Assembly: GCA_964458605.1 (NCBI GenBank)
Contig: CAYWLS010000001.1
Location: 310,001 to 374,000 of the forward strand
Length of the DNA: 64,000 nucleotides
Source: JBBSNV01 sp964458605
Lineage (GTDB): Bacteria > Pseudomonadota > Alphaproteobacteria > Reyranellales > JAQSWP01
Direction of reading: 5' to 3'
The notes below the pieces were generated by a model, which made no database searches, had not been told where the DNA came from, and saw only the letters and a program-made list of their open reading frames with translations. Positions 25,310 through 33,670 of this stretch are shown here, one piece after another. Each line of letters opens with the position of its first letter. Positions within the stretch are counted from its first letter, which is position 1. The position numbers and the translations under genes were made by a program.

Positions 25310-27115
25310 ATGAGCGGCAAGACCATTCGCATCGGCGGTGCATCGGGCTACTGGGGCGATTCGTCGATGGCGCCCCGCCAACTGGTCGAGAAAGGCGACT
25401 GCCAGTACATCGTGCTCGACTATCTGGCCGAGGTGACCATGGCGGTGCTGGCCAAGCTGCGCCAGCGCGCTCCCGAAGCCGGCTACGCCACCGATTTCGT
25501 CACCCTGGTGATGCAGCCGCTGATGCGGCAGATCGCCGACAAGCGCATCAAGGTGATCGCCAATGCCGGCGGCATCAATGTCGAGGGCTGCCGCAAGGCG
25601 CTGGAGAAGGTGGCGGCCGAGGCCGGCGTCGCCCTGAAGATCGCCGCCGTGTCGGGCGACGACCTGATGCCGCGTATGGCCGAGCTCCGCAAGCTCGACA
25701 TCCGCGAGATGGGCAGCGGCGCTGCGCTGCCCGAGCGGCTGCTCAGCGCCAACGCCTATCTCGGCGCGTTTCCCATCGCCCAGGCGCTGGACGAAGGCGC
25801 CGACGTGGTGGTGACCGGCCGCTGCGTCGACAGCGCGCTGGTGCTGGGACCGCTAATCCACGAATTCGGCTGGCGGCGCGAGGACTACGATAAGCTGGCG
25901 GCCGGCAGCCTGGCGGGGCACCTGATCGAATGCGGCGCCCAGGCGACCGGCGGCAATTTCACCGACTGGCGCGACAGCATGGCCGGCTGGGACGATATGG
26001 GCTACCCGATCGCCGAGGTGTCGGCCGACGGCAGCTTCGCCGTCACCAAGCCGCCCGGCACCGGCGGGGTGGTCTCGCCGCTCAGCGTCGGCGAGCAATT
26101 GCTCTACGAGATCGGCGATCCGGCCGCCTATATGCTGCCCGACGTGGTGTGCGACTTCACCCAGGTGCGCATTGCGCAGGAGGGGCAGGACCGCGTGCGG
26201 GTGACGGGCGCGCGCGGCCGGCCGGCGCCAGACAGCTACAAGGTGTCGGCCACCTATGCCGGCGGCTACGGCGCGGTGGCGATGAAGGTGGTGGCCGGCT
26301 TCGACGCGGCGGAGAAGGCGCGCGCCGATGCCGAGGCGCTGCTGCGCCGCACCCGGCGCTTCCTGGCCCAGGCCGGGTTGCCCGATTTCAGCCAGACCGC
26401 GCTGCAGATCGTCGGCGCCGAGACGCTCTATGGCCATGACGGTCCGGGCCGGGCGGCCGGTTCGCGCGAGGTGATGGCGCGGCTGGCGGTGCGGCACGAT
26501 CGCAAGGAAGGCGCGGAGCTGTTCGCTCGCGAATATGTCGGCACCGGCCTCAGCATGACCACCGGCAAGTGCGGCGTCATTCCCGGCCGGCCCAACGTCT
26601 CGCCGGTCGTCAAGCTGTTCTCGTTCCTGATCGACAAGCGCCAGGTCGAGATCAAGGTCGAGATCGACGGCAAGGTGCTGACCTCGCGCGAGAGCGGGGC
26701 GCCCGCGGTTGCGACGAAGCCGCAGACGCCGGCGGCGGCCGCGGCGCCGCTGCCCCAGGAGCGGATGGTCGAAGTGCCGCTGGTCAGGCTGGCGGTCGGC
26801 CGCAGCGGCGACAAGGGCAACGACGCCAATATCGGCATCATGGCGCGCAAGGCCGAATACCTGCCGTTCATCCGCGCCGCGCTGACGCCGGAGGCGGTGC
26901 AACGCTATTTCGCCCATGTCGCCAAGGGTAAGGTGCAGCGCTACGACCTGCCCGGTCTCAATGCGTTGAATTTCGTGCTCAAGGAAAGCCTGGGCGGCGG
27001 CGGCACGTCGTCGACCAATCTCGACGTGCAAGGCAAGACCTACGCGCAGCTCCTGCTTGGCATCGATGTCGCCGTGCCGGAACGCTGGGCCAACGAACTG
27101 GGCGTGGCGCGCTAG
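25310..27115 (+). CDS. atuA: AtuA family protein (acyclic terpene utilisation)
   Basis: 601 residues in two parts: an AtuA/DUF1446 domain (about 1-455), starting IRIGGASGYWGDSSMAP and with the family GGINVEGCR near 85-93, then an Ala/Pro-rich linker and the AtuA-like C-terminal domain (about 485-600: VPLVRLAVGRSGDKGND). AtuA is needed for growth on citronellol-type terpenes in Pseudomonas, but its reaction is unknown. Homologues also sit in many acyl-CoA clusters not tied to terpenes, so the symbol marks family membership only. It lies between the hydratase gene (33 bases) and the MocR gene (11 bases) and is clearly part of the same operon. Confidence 0.88.
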   Translation: MSGKTIRIGGASGYWGDSSMAPRQLVEKGDCQYIVLDYLAEVTMAVLAKLRQRAPEAGYATDFVTLVMQPLMRQIADKRIKVIANAGGINVEGCRKALEKVAAEAGVALKIAAVSGDDLMPRMAELRKLDIREMGSGAALPERLLSANAYLGAFPIAQALDEGADVVVTGRCVDSALVLGPLIHEFGWRREDYDKLAAGSLAGHLIECGAQATGGNFTDWRDSMAGWDDMGYPIAEVSADGSFAVTKPPGTGGVVSPLSVGEQLLYEIGDPAAYMLPDVVCDFTQVRIAQEGQDRVRVTGARGRPAPDSYKVSATYAGGYGAVAMKVVAGFDAAEKARADAEALLRRTRRFLAQAGLPDFSQTALQIVGAETLYGHDGPGRAAGSREVMARLAVRHDRKEGAELFAREYVGTGLSMTTGKCGVIPGRPNVSPVVKLFSFLIDKRQVEIKVEIDGKVLTSRESGAPAVATKPQTPAAAAAPLPQERMVEVPLVRLAVGRSGDKGNDANIGIMARKAEYLPFIRAALTPEAVQRYFAHVAKGKVQRYDLPGLNALNFVLKESLGGGGTSSTNLDVQGKTYAQLLLGIDVAVPERWANELGVAR

Positions 27116-27126
27116 AGGCGGAGGGC

Positions 27127-28602
27127 ATGGACGATCCCAAGGCCTACGACGACGCCAACAACCGCTCCTGGATCGGGCGCGTCGAATCGCTGCGCGGCCC
27201 GCGCTACCTGGCGATCCTGGCCTGCCTCGAGGACGCCATCCGCACCGGCCAGCTGGCGCCCCATACCCGGCTGCCACCGCAGCGTCGCCTGGCGGAGATG
27301 CTGGGGCTGACGGTCGGCACGGCGGGCCGCGCCTATGCCATCGCCGCCGAGCGCGGCTGGATCACCGGCGAGACCGGACGCGGCACCTTCGTGCGCGAAA
27401 ATCCGTTCGGCGGCGGCGACAGCGCCGTCAAGCCGCTGCGCGGCGCCATTGCCGATATCGGCCGCTTGCGCGCCAATCTGCCGGAGCGAACGGCGGAGCG
27501 GCAGATCATCGACCTGGCGTTGCCGGCCGCCGCCACGCCGGACGTACCGCTCATCCTGGCGCGCGCGCTCGGCGACATGATCGGCCGGGAGCGACTGGTG
27601 CTGCCGCGCAAATACGTCACCCGCCGCGCGCCGCTGCGCTATTCGCAGGCGGCCGCGCGCTGGCTCAGCCGGCTGGGTCTGGACGCGGAACCCCATCGTA
27701 TCGTCGTGACCGCCAACGGCAATCACGGCCTGGCATCGGCCATCCTGTGCAACGTGGTGCGCGGCGAGGCGGTGCTGACCGCGCCGCTGACCTATTCCGG
27801 CCTGAAGGTGCTGGCCTTCAACTACGGCTTCAGGCTGGAGCCGATGGAGAGCGACGACAAGGGCATCGTTCCCGAAGCGCTGGAAGCGGCCGCCGCGCGC
27901 GGCCTGGGCCGCATCGTCTACCTGCAGAGCGAGCTCGACAATCCCACCGCCCAGGTGATGCCGCTCGAACGGCGCCGGGCGATCGCCGACATCGCGCGGC
28001 GCTTCGATCTGGTGCTGATCGAGGACTGCGCCGGACTGGCCGACCTTTCCGGCACGGCGCCGACCCTGGCTGCCCTGGCGCCGGAGCACACCTTCCTGGT
28101 GGCGAGCGCCGCCAAGTCGATCAGCGTGGTGGTGTCGGTCGGCTACGTGGTGGCGCCGCCGGGCTGGGGCGAGCGCTTCGAGATGCAGACCCGCGACCGC
28201 TATTTCCAGGTCGCGCCGATGGGCGCGGAAATCATGACCTACCTGATCGACAGCGACGCGGTGAGCGACATCGCCGCGGCCTATCGCGCCACGATCGCCC
28301 GCCGGCTGGGGCTGCTGCGTCACGCCATGCCGCAGGCGGAGTTCCGCTCCGATCCGCGGTCGTTCTTCGTCTGGCTGAACCTGCCGTCGCGCTGGCGGTC
28401 GGAAGATTTCGCCTCGGCCTGCGCGCTGAACGGCGTGACGGTGGCCGCGGCCGGCAATTTCACGGTCGGCATGACGATGAACGTGCCGGCGGTGCGCCTG
28501 TCGCTGATCGGCGCCGGCAGCGACGAGGATTTCGTCGAGGGTTTGCGCCGGGTCAGGACGCTGATGGAAGGCGACGTGTTCAGCGCCGGCATGATCGTCT
28601 AG
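27127..28602 (+). CDS. MocR-type GntR regulator with aminotransferase domain (paralogue 1)
   Basis: 491 residues: N-terminal winged helix-turn-helix (about 20-95, with LPPQRRLAEMLGLTVGTAGR as recognition region), linker, then a fold-type I aminotransferase-like domain with the PLP lysine at K330 (SAAKSI). MocR proteins bind PLP and often an amino compound and control nearby genes. The DNA-binding part is nearly the same as in the paralogue at 54916, so both likely read the same operator; the ATTG-N3-CAAT sites are candidates. It follows atuA by 11 bases and so is made with the operon it probably controls. The effector is unknown. Confidence 0.9.
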   Translation: MDDPKAYDDANNRSWIGRVESLRGPRYLAILACLEDAIRTGQLAPHTRLPPQRRLAEMLGLTVGTAGRAYAIAAERGWITGETGRGTFVRENPFGGGDSAVKPLRGAIADIGRLRANLPERTAERQIIDLALPAAATPDVPLILARALGDMIGRERLVLPRKYVTRRAPLRYSQAAARWLSRLGLDAEPHRIVVTANGNHGLASAILCNVVRGEAVLTAPLTYSGLKVLAFNYGFRLEPMESDDKGIVPEALEAAAARGLGRIVYLQSELDNPTAQVMPLERRRAIADIARRFDLVLIEDCAGLADLSGTAPTLAALAPEHTFLVASAAKSISVVVSVGYVVAPPGWGERFEMQTRDRYFQVAPMGAEIMTYLIDSDAVSDIAAAYRATIARRLGLLRHAMPQAEFRSDPRSFFVWLNLPSRWRSEDFASACALNGVTVAAAGNFTVGMTMNVPAVRLSLIGAGSDEDFVEGLRRVRTLMEGDVFSAGMIV

Positions 28603-28612
28603 CGCGGAACCG

Positions 28613-28634
28613 CCGGCGCGGGCGGGCGCGCCGG
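28613..28634 (+). terminator. GC-rich hairpin after the atu-like operon
   Basis: CCGGCGCG pairs perfectly with CGCGCCGG across a six-base loop, starting 11 bases after the MocR stop. No T-run follows, so Rho-independent termination is uncertain, but the position at the end of a seven-kilobase operon suits a termination or 3'-end-protecting element. The rest of 28635-28820 shows no gene; it holds a run of seven T at 28775-28785 without a good stem before it. Confidence 0.4.
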
Positions 28635-28820
28635 ATCATGCACGGCCGTTTCGCCGGCTTTTATCGAGATCGTCGCCGGGATCGCCCGCGCCGATAATCT
28701 GCAATCGCGGCGAGCGGAGCCTGGTCCTTTTGGCCGGACTGACGCTCGGCTGATCGAATTTCGCCGTCCATCGAATTTTTTTAACGATCATGCGCCACGT
28801 GGCTGTCGGCACAGAGACGA

Positions 28821-29009
28821 TTGGGCGGCAGCATTCTTATCCGGCCGATTCCGATGGGAGGCTGTGATTATCTTTTGGTCGCGCGAGGCCGGGAAGGCGG
28901 CGCTGTATGGCGTGCCGGCTGCGATCAGCCGCCGCTGTCGGAAGGGTCGGCGCTGACCAGCATCGAGCCGGACGACTTCCATAATCCCAACGACTGGGTG
29001 TTCATCTGA
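28821..29009 (+). CDS. Short ORF, probable 3' remnant of the gene upstream of the modular effector gene
   Basis: A 62-codon frame from TTG 28821 (ATG 28854 possible) without a good ribosome site. Only its end looks meaningful: DDFHNPNDWVFI followed by TGATG, where the A is shared with the ATG of the modular gene. The same ending, with changes (EDFHNPNNWVFT), precedes the third copy at 34074, where an in-frame stop lies just upstream. So the tail of an upstream gene was duplicated along with the start of the modular gene. In this copy it may still provide translational coupling. I do not recognise the protein family. Confidence 0.4.
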   Translation: MGGSILIRPIPMGGCDYLLVARGREGGAVWRAGCDQPPLSEGSALTSIEPDDFHNPNDWVFI

Positions 29010-30750
29010 TGTCCTATCCCACCATCGACCAGCCGACCGAGGATCTCGACGAGCAGGGCCTGCCCTATCAGGGAGGCGATGCGCCGCTTTCGGCGTTCGG
29101 CGGGCGCACGGTGCAGGCGCTGGGCGATGCACGCGACCTGCTGGCGCTGGGGGCGCAGCAGTACCGCCGGCAGCTCATGCAGCACCAGTTGCTGGCGCAT
29201 GAGAGCGCGGCCAACGACGCGCTGAACCAGTACCGGCTGCAGGGCGACGAGCTGTGGCGGCAGTACGGCGGCACGCGCCAGCGCGAGGCGGTGGAGGGGC
29301 ACGACACCTACCAGCAGGGTCTGCAGGGGGCGCGGGCGCAGGCGCAGCAGGGGCTGTCGGCGGCGTCGCTGACGTTGCTGCGGGAGGCGCTGCATCAGGA
29401 GCACCAGGACCGGGTGCGGCTGGGCGAGGCGCACCGGGCGGTGCAGGACCAGGCATGGTCGGACCAGTCGTCGCTGGACACGCTGGCGGTCAACCGGCAG
29501 GCGGCGGTGCTGCATCGGGACGACCCGGCGCGGGTGCAGGCGCTGGCGCAGCGCGGCGACGGGGCGTGGCTGAAGCTGGGCGAGCGGCGGGGCTGGAGCG
29601 ACCGGCAGATCGGCGAGCAGGTGCGGGCGTGGCGCGGGCAGGTCTATGGCGCGGTGATCGACCAGCAACTGCACGAGGGCAACGTGGCTGGCGCGAGCAA
29701 CCTGCTGGCGCGAGTACAGGGCGAGCTCGACGCGCCGACCGCCGACGCGCTGGGCGACCGCATCGTGCTGGCCAATGCCCGGATCCAGGACCAGCGCAAC
29801 GCGCCGGTGGTGGTGTCGGATGCTGGCAGCGATGGGGGCGTGGATGGAGGGGGTATCGACGGCGGCGGCGCGGGCGGCGATCAGCCCTATGGTGGGGGTG
29901 TTCAGATGGCGGAGTTGCCATCGGATGGCACGGTCATGACCGATGCGAGCGGAACGTTGCCAGCGATAGGCAACGACAATATGCCCCTAGATTCTGGTAT
30001 GCAAATCGCCAAGGCTCCCGCATCAAAGGTACCTGTTAAGAAAAAAGCCCCGCCGCCGAAGCCGCAACGCAAGGATTTCGATACGAGTGGCATCGAAACC
30101 ATCCGGGACGACTTCAAGGAAGAAATCCATAATCTCGAGAGTAAACTTAAAAATTACGATGAGCACAATGCCGCAGGCGGCGGTATTGGCGCGCTCGGCC
30201 GCTATCAACTTCGAAAGGCCCCTCTAATCGATGCTGGATTTATCGATGGACACGACGGCACCTGGACAGGTCCGTTGGCTCAAGAATACGGCGTTAAGAG
30301 CGCGGATGATTTTCTCAAGACCATGCGGCGCAAGAAGCCGCGTTTGCTGCCTACATGGCCGCAAATCAGAGATACTTGCGTACATGGGGGATAACCAATT
30401 TGGTCGGTCAGGGAGTAAAGGGAATAGTAGCTCCATTCCACATTACATACACAGGCTTGATGGCAGGAGCGCACAAAGAAGGCGCCGCTGCAGTAAGACG
30501 ATATATCAATTTCCTAAAATCCCATGGCTGGGATTCATCGTCTGTCATATCGGACTTCAGCACCCGAGTCGCTGCGATAAGAGGATCTAAGTCCATATCT
30601 GAGGCTGACAAGCAGCAGATGGTCGGCGATATTCAGGAGAGCGAACGGCAGTTCCGAGCAATCGAGACCAGGATTAGAGAGTTCGAAGGTCGGAATTATT
30701 TCAAAGATCCGGAAAAAGATCCTATAATGTTGCGCGATAAACAACCATAG
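29009..30750 (+). pseudogene. Modular lysozyme-like effector, copy A (frameshifted)
   Basis: Residues 1-35 start MSYPTIDQPTEDLDEQG. A helical, Gln/Ala-rich module (about 36-275) follows, then a Gly-rich junction ending GGDQPYGG, then a Lys/Pro-rich linker and a lysozyme-like C-terminal domain (GGGIGALGRYQLRKAPLIDAG, GTWTG, YGVKSADDFL). The first frame ends at 30394. The domain continues in another frame from about 30322 (HAAQEAAFAAYMAANQRYL, then HITYTGLMAGAHKEGA) to the stop at 30750. One lost base near 30317-30322 explains the break: adding one restores a 580-residue protein, similar to copy B's 571. It could be a real inactivating mutation or a sequencing error. There is no signal peptide. 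GC falls sharply after the junction. No clear ribosome site; the start is coupled to the upstream ORF. Related architectures occur in phage virion lysozymes and in secreted antibacterial effectors. Confidence 0.7.
29113..29843 (+). repeat. 731-bp direct repeat, copy 1 (constant module of effector A)
   Basis: Matches 31311-32041 at an offset of 2198 bases. I found one substitution (29131 A versus 31329 G) by eye. Homology continues more weakly to the GGDQPYGG codons near 29895, then stops. It encodes the helical module in both copies, so the duplication is recent or kept uniform by gene conversion. Confidence 0.9.
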
Positions 30751-30758
30751 CGTGTGTG

Positions 30759-31220
30759 ATGCGCGCAATATGTGCTCTCGCGATTATCTTGGTCGCTGCT
30801 ATTCCGAATTCAAGCCAGGGGCAAGTCGATCCAAGCGGTCAGACGTCGCTGCGCGAATTAAGTCAGATACGCAGGTTGGCAGAAAAATATTGGCCGGACG
30901 ATTTGGCGGATCGAACCGAAATCAATTGGAATTTATCTGAAGTCTGGCGAGTGGATTTGGATGATGACGGCGAAAAGGAAGCTGTCTTTACCTACGAAGG
31001 ATCTACAATTTGCGGTGCGAGTACGTGCCGAATGTTGATAGTTAAATGGTTCGCCAGTTCCCCGCGGATCGTTGCGGTTCTCGGAGATGGACCTTTGCAA
31101 GTCCTCACCCACAAAACAAATGGCTGGCACGATTTGCTTGGCCATTACCATTTATATAGATGGAATGGCAGCTCCTATGATCGGCTGTGCTTACCGGATA
31201 GCGACTGCTACAAGGGCTAA
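30759..31220 (+). CDS. Small exported protein, candidate immunity protein for effector A
   Basis: 153 residues from ATG 30759 (GTG 30756 possible). The N-terminus is a Sec signal peptide (MRAICALAIILVAAIPNSSQG, cleavage likely after residue 20 or so), giving a mature periplasmic protein of about 130 residues. It has an acidic VDLDDDGEKEAVF loop, a Cys pair in CGASTC, and a W/Y-rich end (YHLYRWNGSSYD), a layout common in small secreted proteins of unknown function. It begins eight bases after the effector A stop and has the same lower GC as the effector's C-terminal domain, so the two look acquired together. A periplasmic location would suit an inhibitor of a peptidoglycan hydrolase. The immunity role is inference only. 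Confidence 0.6.
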   Translation: MRAICALAIILVAAIPNSSQGQVDPSGQTSLRELSQIRRLAEKYWPDDLADRTEINWNLSEVWRVDLDDDGEKEAVFTYEGSTICGASTCRMLIVKWFASSPRIVAVLGDGPLQVLTHKTNGWHDLLGHYHLYRWNGSSYDRLCLPDSDCYKG

Positions 31221-31290
31221 CATCGCTCGGTCGCTCAATGGACTTACAGACGGTCAATTATCACGTTAACGAAAGCACTAGGCGCAGTCG

Positions 31291-33006
31291 GTGAGTCTCG
31301 ACCCCAGCGCGCAGGCGCTGGGCGATGCGCGCGACCTGCTGGCGCTGGGGGCGCAGCAGTACCGCCGGCAGCTCATGCAGCACCAGTTGCTGGCGCATGA
31401 GAGCGCGGCCAACGACGCGCTGAACCAGTACCGGCTGCAGGGCGACGAGCTGTGGCGGCAGTACGGCGGCACGCGCCAGCGCGAGGCGGTGGAGGGGCAC
31501 GACACCTACCAGCAGGGTCTGCAGGGGGCGCGGGCGCAGGCGCAGCAGGGGCTGTCGGCGGCGTCGCTGACGTTGCTGCGGGAGGCGCTGCATCAGGAGC
31601 ACCAGGACCGGGTGCGGCTGGGCGAGGCGCACCGGGCGGTGCAGGACCAGGCATGGTCGGACCAGTCGTCGCTGGACACGCTGGCGGTCAACCGGCAGGC
31701 GGCGGTGCTGCATCGGGACGACCCGGCGCGGGTGCAGGCGCTGGCGCAGCGCGGCGACGGGGCGTGGCTGAAGCTGGGCGAGCGGCGGGGCTGGAGCGAC
31801 CGGCAGATCGGCGAGCAGGTGCGGGCGTGGCGCGGGCAGGTCTATGGCGCGGTGATCGACCAGCAACTGCACGAGGGCAACGTGGCTGGCGCGAGCAACC
31901 TGCTGGCGCGAGTACAGGGCGAGCTCGACGCGCCGACCGCCGACGCGCTGGGCGACCGCATCGTGCTGGCCAATGCCCGGATCCAGGACCAGCGCAACGC
32001 GCCGGTGGTGGTGTCGGATGCTGGCAGCGATGGGGGCGTGGGCGGTGGCGAGGATTCCATCGGCGGCGGCACGGGCGGCGATCAGCCCTATGGCGGTGAT
32101 GGGAAGGACACGTTGACCGATAACGCACGCGCAGGCGTCCAGGTGGCGCAGAATGATCCACAAAAGACTGGCGTGTTGGGCAATGCCGGAACGTCGTCAA
32201 CATCCGGAAATCCGCAGGTGTCGCAGAATTCAGTGCAGGGCAACTCGTCTCCTGCCGGCTCCGATCACAACGTCAATGGCCAACGCGGATTAGCTCCCCC
32301 TACAGAACCAGCCGTTTCAGGGGTCAATCCTGATATTCCGCAGAAGATACCTCATCTATTCAGGGAAGCAGATAGGCGGCGTAGCATTCTCCAGAACACG
32401 CCGGCGATTATCTACATGCAGGAAAATCCCAGGGCAAATGGCTCAAGGCCGCTCTATGAGGAGCACTATGTGGGAAAAGAAGCCGTAGACAAATACGATG
32501 CACTAATTCGCTCAGAAGCGGAGAAGGAAGGCGTCGATCCAGACCTCGTAAGGGCAATTATTTATATGGAAGAATCGCACGGCAACTACTATGGCTTGTC
32601 GGATATTCTCGAAAGACAAGGATGGGCGAAGAGCCTAATGCCAATGAACATACGGCCAAATTTCTGGGGCCAGTTGTCTCCGGATCATCCAGATCTAAAG
32701 GATCCACAGGCAAACATTCATGCCGGGGTGGTCTTGTTAAAGCGCATCATCGAACGGGTCAGCGATCCAACGATCGAAAAGATAGCTACCTTGTACAACA
32801 GCATGAGCGCTGACCGTGTCAACGACTATGGCAAACGTGTGGCAGAAATTCTGAAGCACAAACCTTGGTTGGGGCCGCCGAGGAATCCCACGCCTCTGCC
32901 GGCCGGCGTTCAGTTCTTTCCGCCGTTCGGTCCAAGTGAGGGGACCTGTCCCGTCTCTAGCTGTGGAATGTGGAAGAAGTGGACCAAGGTCAATGTCGTG
33001 AAGTAG
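31291..33006 (+). CDS. Modular SLT-type lysozyme-like effector, copy B (orphan cassette lacking the native N-terminus)
   Basis: 571 residues from GTG 31291, the only start between an in-frame TAG (31279) and the repeat; no ribosome site is visible. The first nine residues replace the MSYPTIDQPT segment of copies A and C. Residues about 8-250 equal copy A's helical module. After the GGDQPYGG junction comes a Ser/Asn/Gln-rich linker and a lytic-transglycosylase-like domain (about 415-545): candidate catalytic Glu in IIYMEESHG, SLMPMNIRP in place of the GLMQI loop, DPQANIHAGVVLLKRII, and ATLYNS in place of AYNAG. It would cleave peptidoglycan glycan strands. Lack of start signals suggests a silent or donor cassette rather than an expressed gene. 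Confidence 0.72.
   Translation: MSLDPSAQALGDARDLLALGAQQYRRQLMQHQLLAHESAANDALNQYRLQGDELWRQYGGTRQREAVEGHDTYQQGLQGARAQAQQGLSAASLTLLREALHQEHQDRVRLGEAHRAVQDQAWSDQSSLDTLAVNRQAAVLHRDDPARVQALAQRGDGAWLKLGERRGWSDRQIGEQVRAWRGQVYGAVIDQQLHEGNVAGASNLLARVQGELDAPTADALGDRIVLANARIQDQRNAPVVVSDAGSDGGVGGGEDSIGGGTGGDQPYGGDGKDTLTDNARAGVQVAQNDPQKTGVLGNAGTSSTSGNPQVSQNSVQGNSSPAGSDHNVNGQRGLAPPTEPAVSGVNPDIPQKIPHLFREADRRRSILQNTPAIIYMQENPRANGSRPLYEEHYVGKEAVDKYDALIRSEAEKEGVDPDLVRAIIYMEESHGNYYGLSDILERQGWAKSLMPMNIRPNFWGQLSPDHPDLKDPQANIHAGVVLLKRIIERVSDPTIEKIATLYNSMSADRVNDYGKRVAEILKHKPWLGPPRNPTPLPAGVQFFPPFGPSEGTCPVSSCGMWKKWTKVNVVK
31311..32041 (+). repeat. 731-bp direct repeat, copy 2 (constant module of effector B)
   Basis: Second copy of the repeat at 29113-29843. 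Its left edge is abrupt: sequence before 31311 is unrelated to copy A. The right edge passes into the glycine-rich junction, which is partly conserved up to about 32095. The high GC contrasts with the lower-GC sequence on both sides. Confidence 0.9.
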
Positions 33007-33056
33007 AATGTAGGTCGATACCAAATAACAATCAAAGGTTGTTATGGAGATGCACC

Positions 33057-33509
33057 TTGAAAGCAGTGGCTCCAATTATTTTGCTCGGTCTGCTAGCGAG
33101 TGTCGTGGTTAGCTTGGCATTTGCCATTTGGTGGGTTTGCGCGGCTATTCCCTATTACACCGACGGCCCGAGAGACCTGCCAGGATTTATTGGCTGGCGG
33201 AACATAGCCACTGATGTCGGTGTAAAGTCGCTGGTCGTGGGCTTCATGCACACGCTTCCTCCATGGGTTCTGTTTGCTTTTGTCATGGCTCTGGTGAGGC
33301 TCAATACAGTGCGTCACCCATCGCTCGATCCGGTCCGTCATACGCCTTTTGGCCAAATTGCCGCGATGACTTATCTGTTTTGTGCTGGTCTGTTCATCCT
33401 GGGTTGGTTTTTCTACACTGGGTCTAATATTTGGCATGCGGTCGTCGTCGTGGCGCCAGGTCTGTTGGTATGGGGCTGGCTGAAGCTTTCGAGATTGGTT
33501 TTTGCCTAG
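33057..33509 (+). CDS. Small four-span membrane protein, candidate immunity protein for effector B
   Basis: 150 residues with four hydrophobic stretches (about 4-28, 55-80, 103-124 and 127-148). TTG 33057 is chosen because GGAG lies seven bases upstream; the open frame back to ATG 32970 overlaps the end of effector B in another frame. It follows effector B by 50 bases, shares its lower GC, and is followed by a terminator-like hairpin, so the two form a cassette. Membrane immunity proteins are known for periplasm-acting effectors, but nothing in the sequence proves this. I do not recognise the family. Confidence 0.6.
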   Translation: MKAVAPIILLGLLASVVVSLAFAIWWVCAAIPYYTDGPRDLPGFIGWRNIATDVGVKSLVVGFMHTLPPWVLFAFVMALVRLNTVRHPSLDPVRHTPFGQIAAMTYLFCAGLFILGWFFYTGSNIWHAVVVVAPGLLVWGWLKLSRLVFA

Positions 33510-33519
33510 ACTGACCTGG

Positions 33520-33541
33520 AAAACTGTCGAGAGCGGTTTTT
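33520..33541 (+). terminator. Terminator-like hairpin after the effector B cassette
   Basis: AAAACTG (33520-33526) pairs with CGGTTTT (33534-33540), allowing one G-T pair, with one further T following. It lies 11 bases after the membrane-protein stop. The A/T-flanked stem could work on either strand. Confidence 0.4.
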
Positions 33542-33584
33542 CAGAGGGAAGTAAATATACGACCGCCGGGGCCGCCGATCTCCG

Positions 33585-33603
33585 ACAATTGCGTGGCAAT
33601 TGT
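33585..33603. promoter_or_regulatory. Perfect palindrome ACAATTGC-GTG-GCAATTGT
   Basis: An eight-base perfect inverted repeat with a three-base spacer in the gene-poor stretch after effector B. It contains two CAATTG hexamers, but five bases apart rather than the three seen at the cluster's operator-like sites, so it is probably not the same element. No T-run follows. Role unknown. Confidence 0.35.
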
Positions 33604-33670
33604 TGACGATTGCCTTGGTCAGAACCGCGCTCAGAGATCTACGGGCATCCGTTGGACCCAAGGGCGGTCG

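Noticed and set aside
22662..27115. A full atu (citronellol/geraniol) operon
   Set aside because: AtuA-, AtuC- and AtuE-like proteins are present, but the biotin subunit AtuF and the AtuB/AtuG dehydrogenases are missing. Only family-level similarity is claimed.
28740..28800. T-run at about 28775 as an intrinsic terminator
   Set aside because: The preceding sequence has only a direct repeat of TCGAATTT and no convincing GC stem.
28925..29674. Minus-strand frames opposite the repeat module (also 31261-32163)
   Set aside because: The two frames are the same because the DNA is duplicated, not because a protein is conserved. The sequence is Arg/Pro/Leu-rich without domain features.
33585..33603. 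CAATTG palindrome as another member of the operator family
   Set aside because: The hexamers are five rather than three bases apart and no catabolic gene lies downstream, so it is listed separately.
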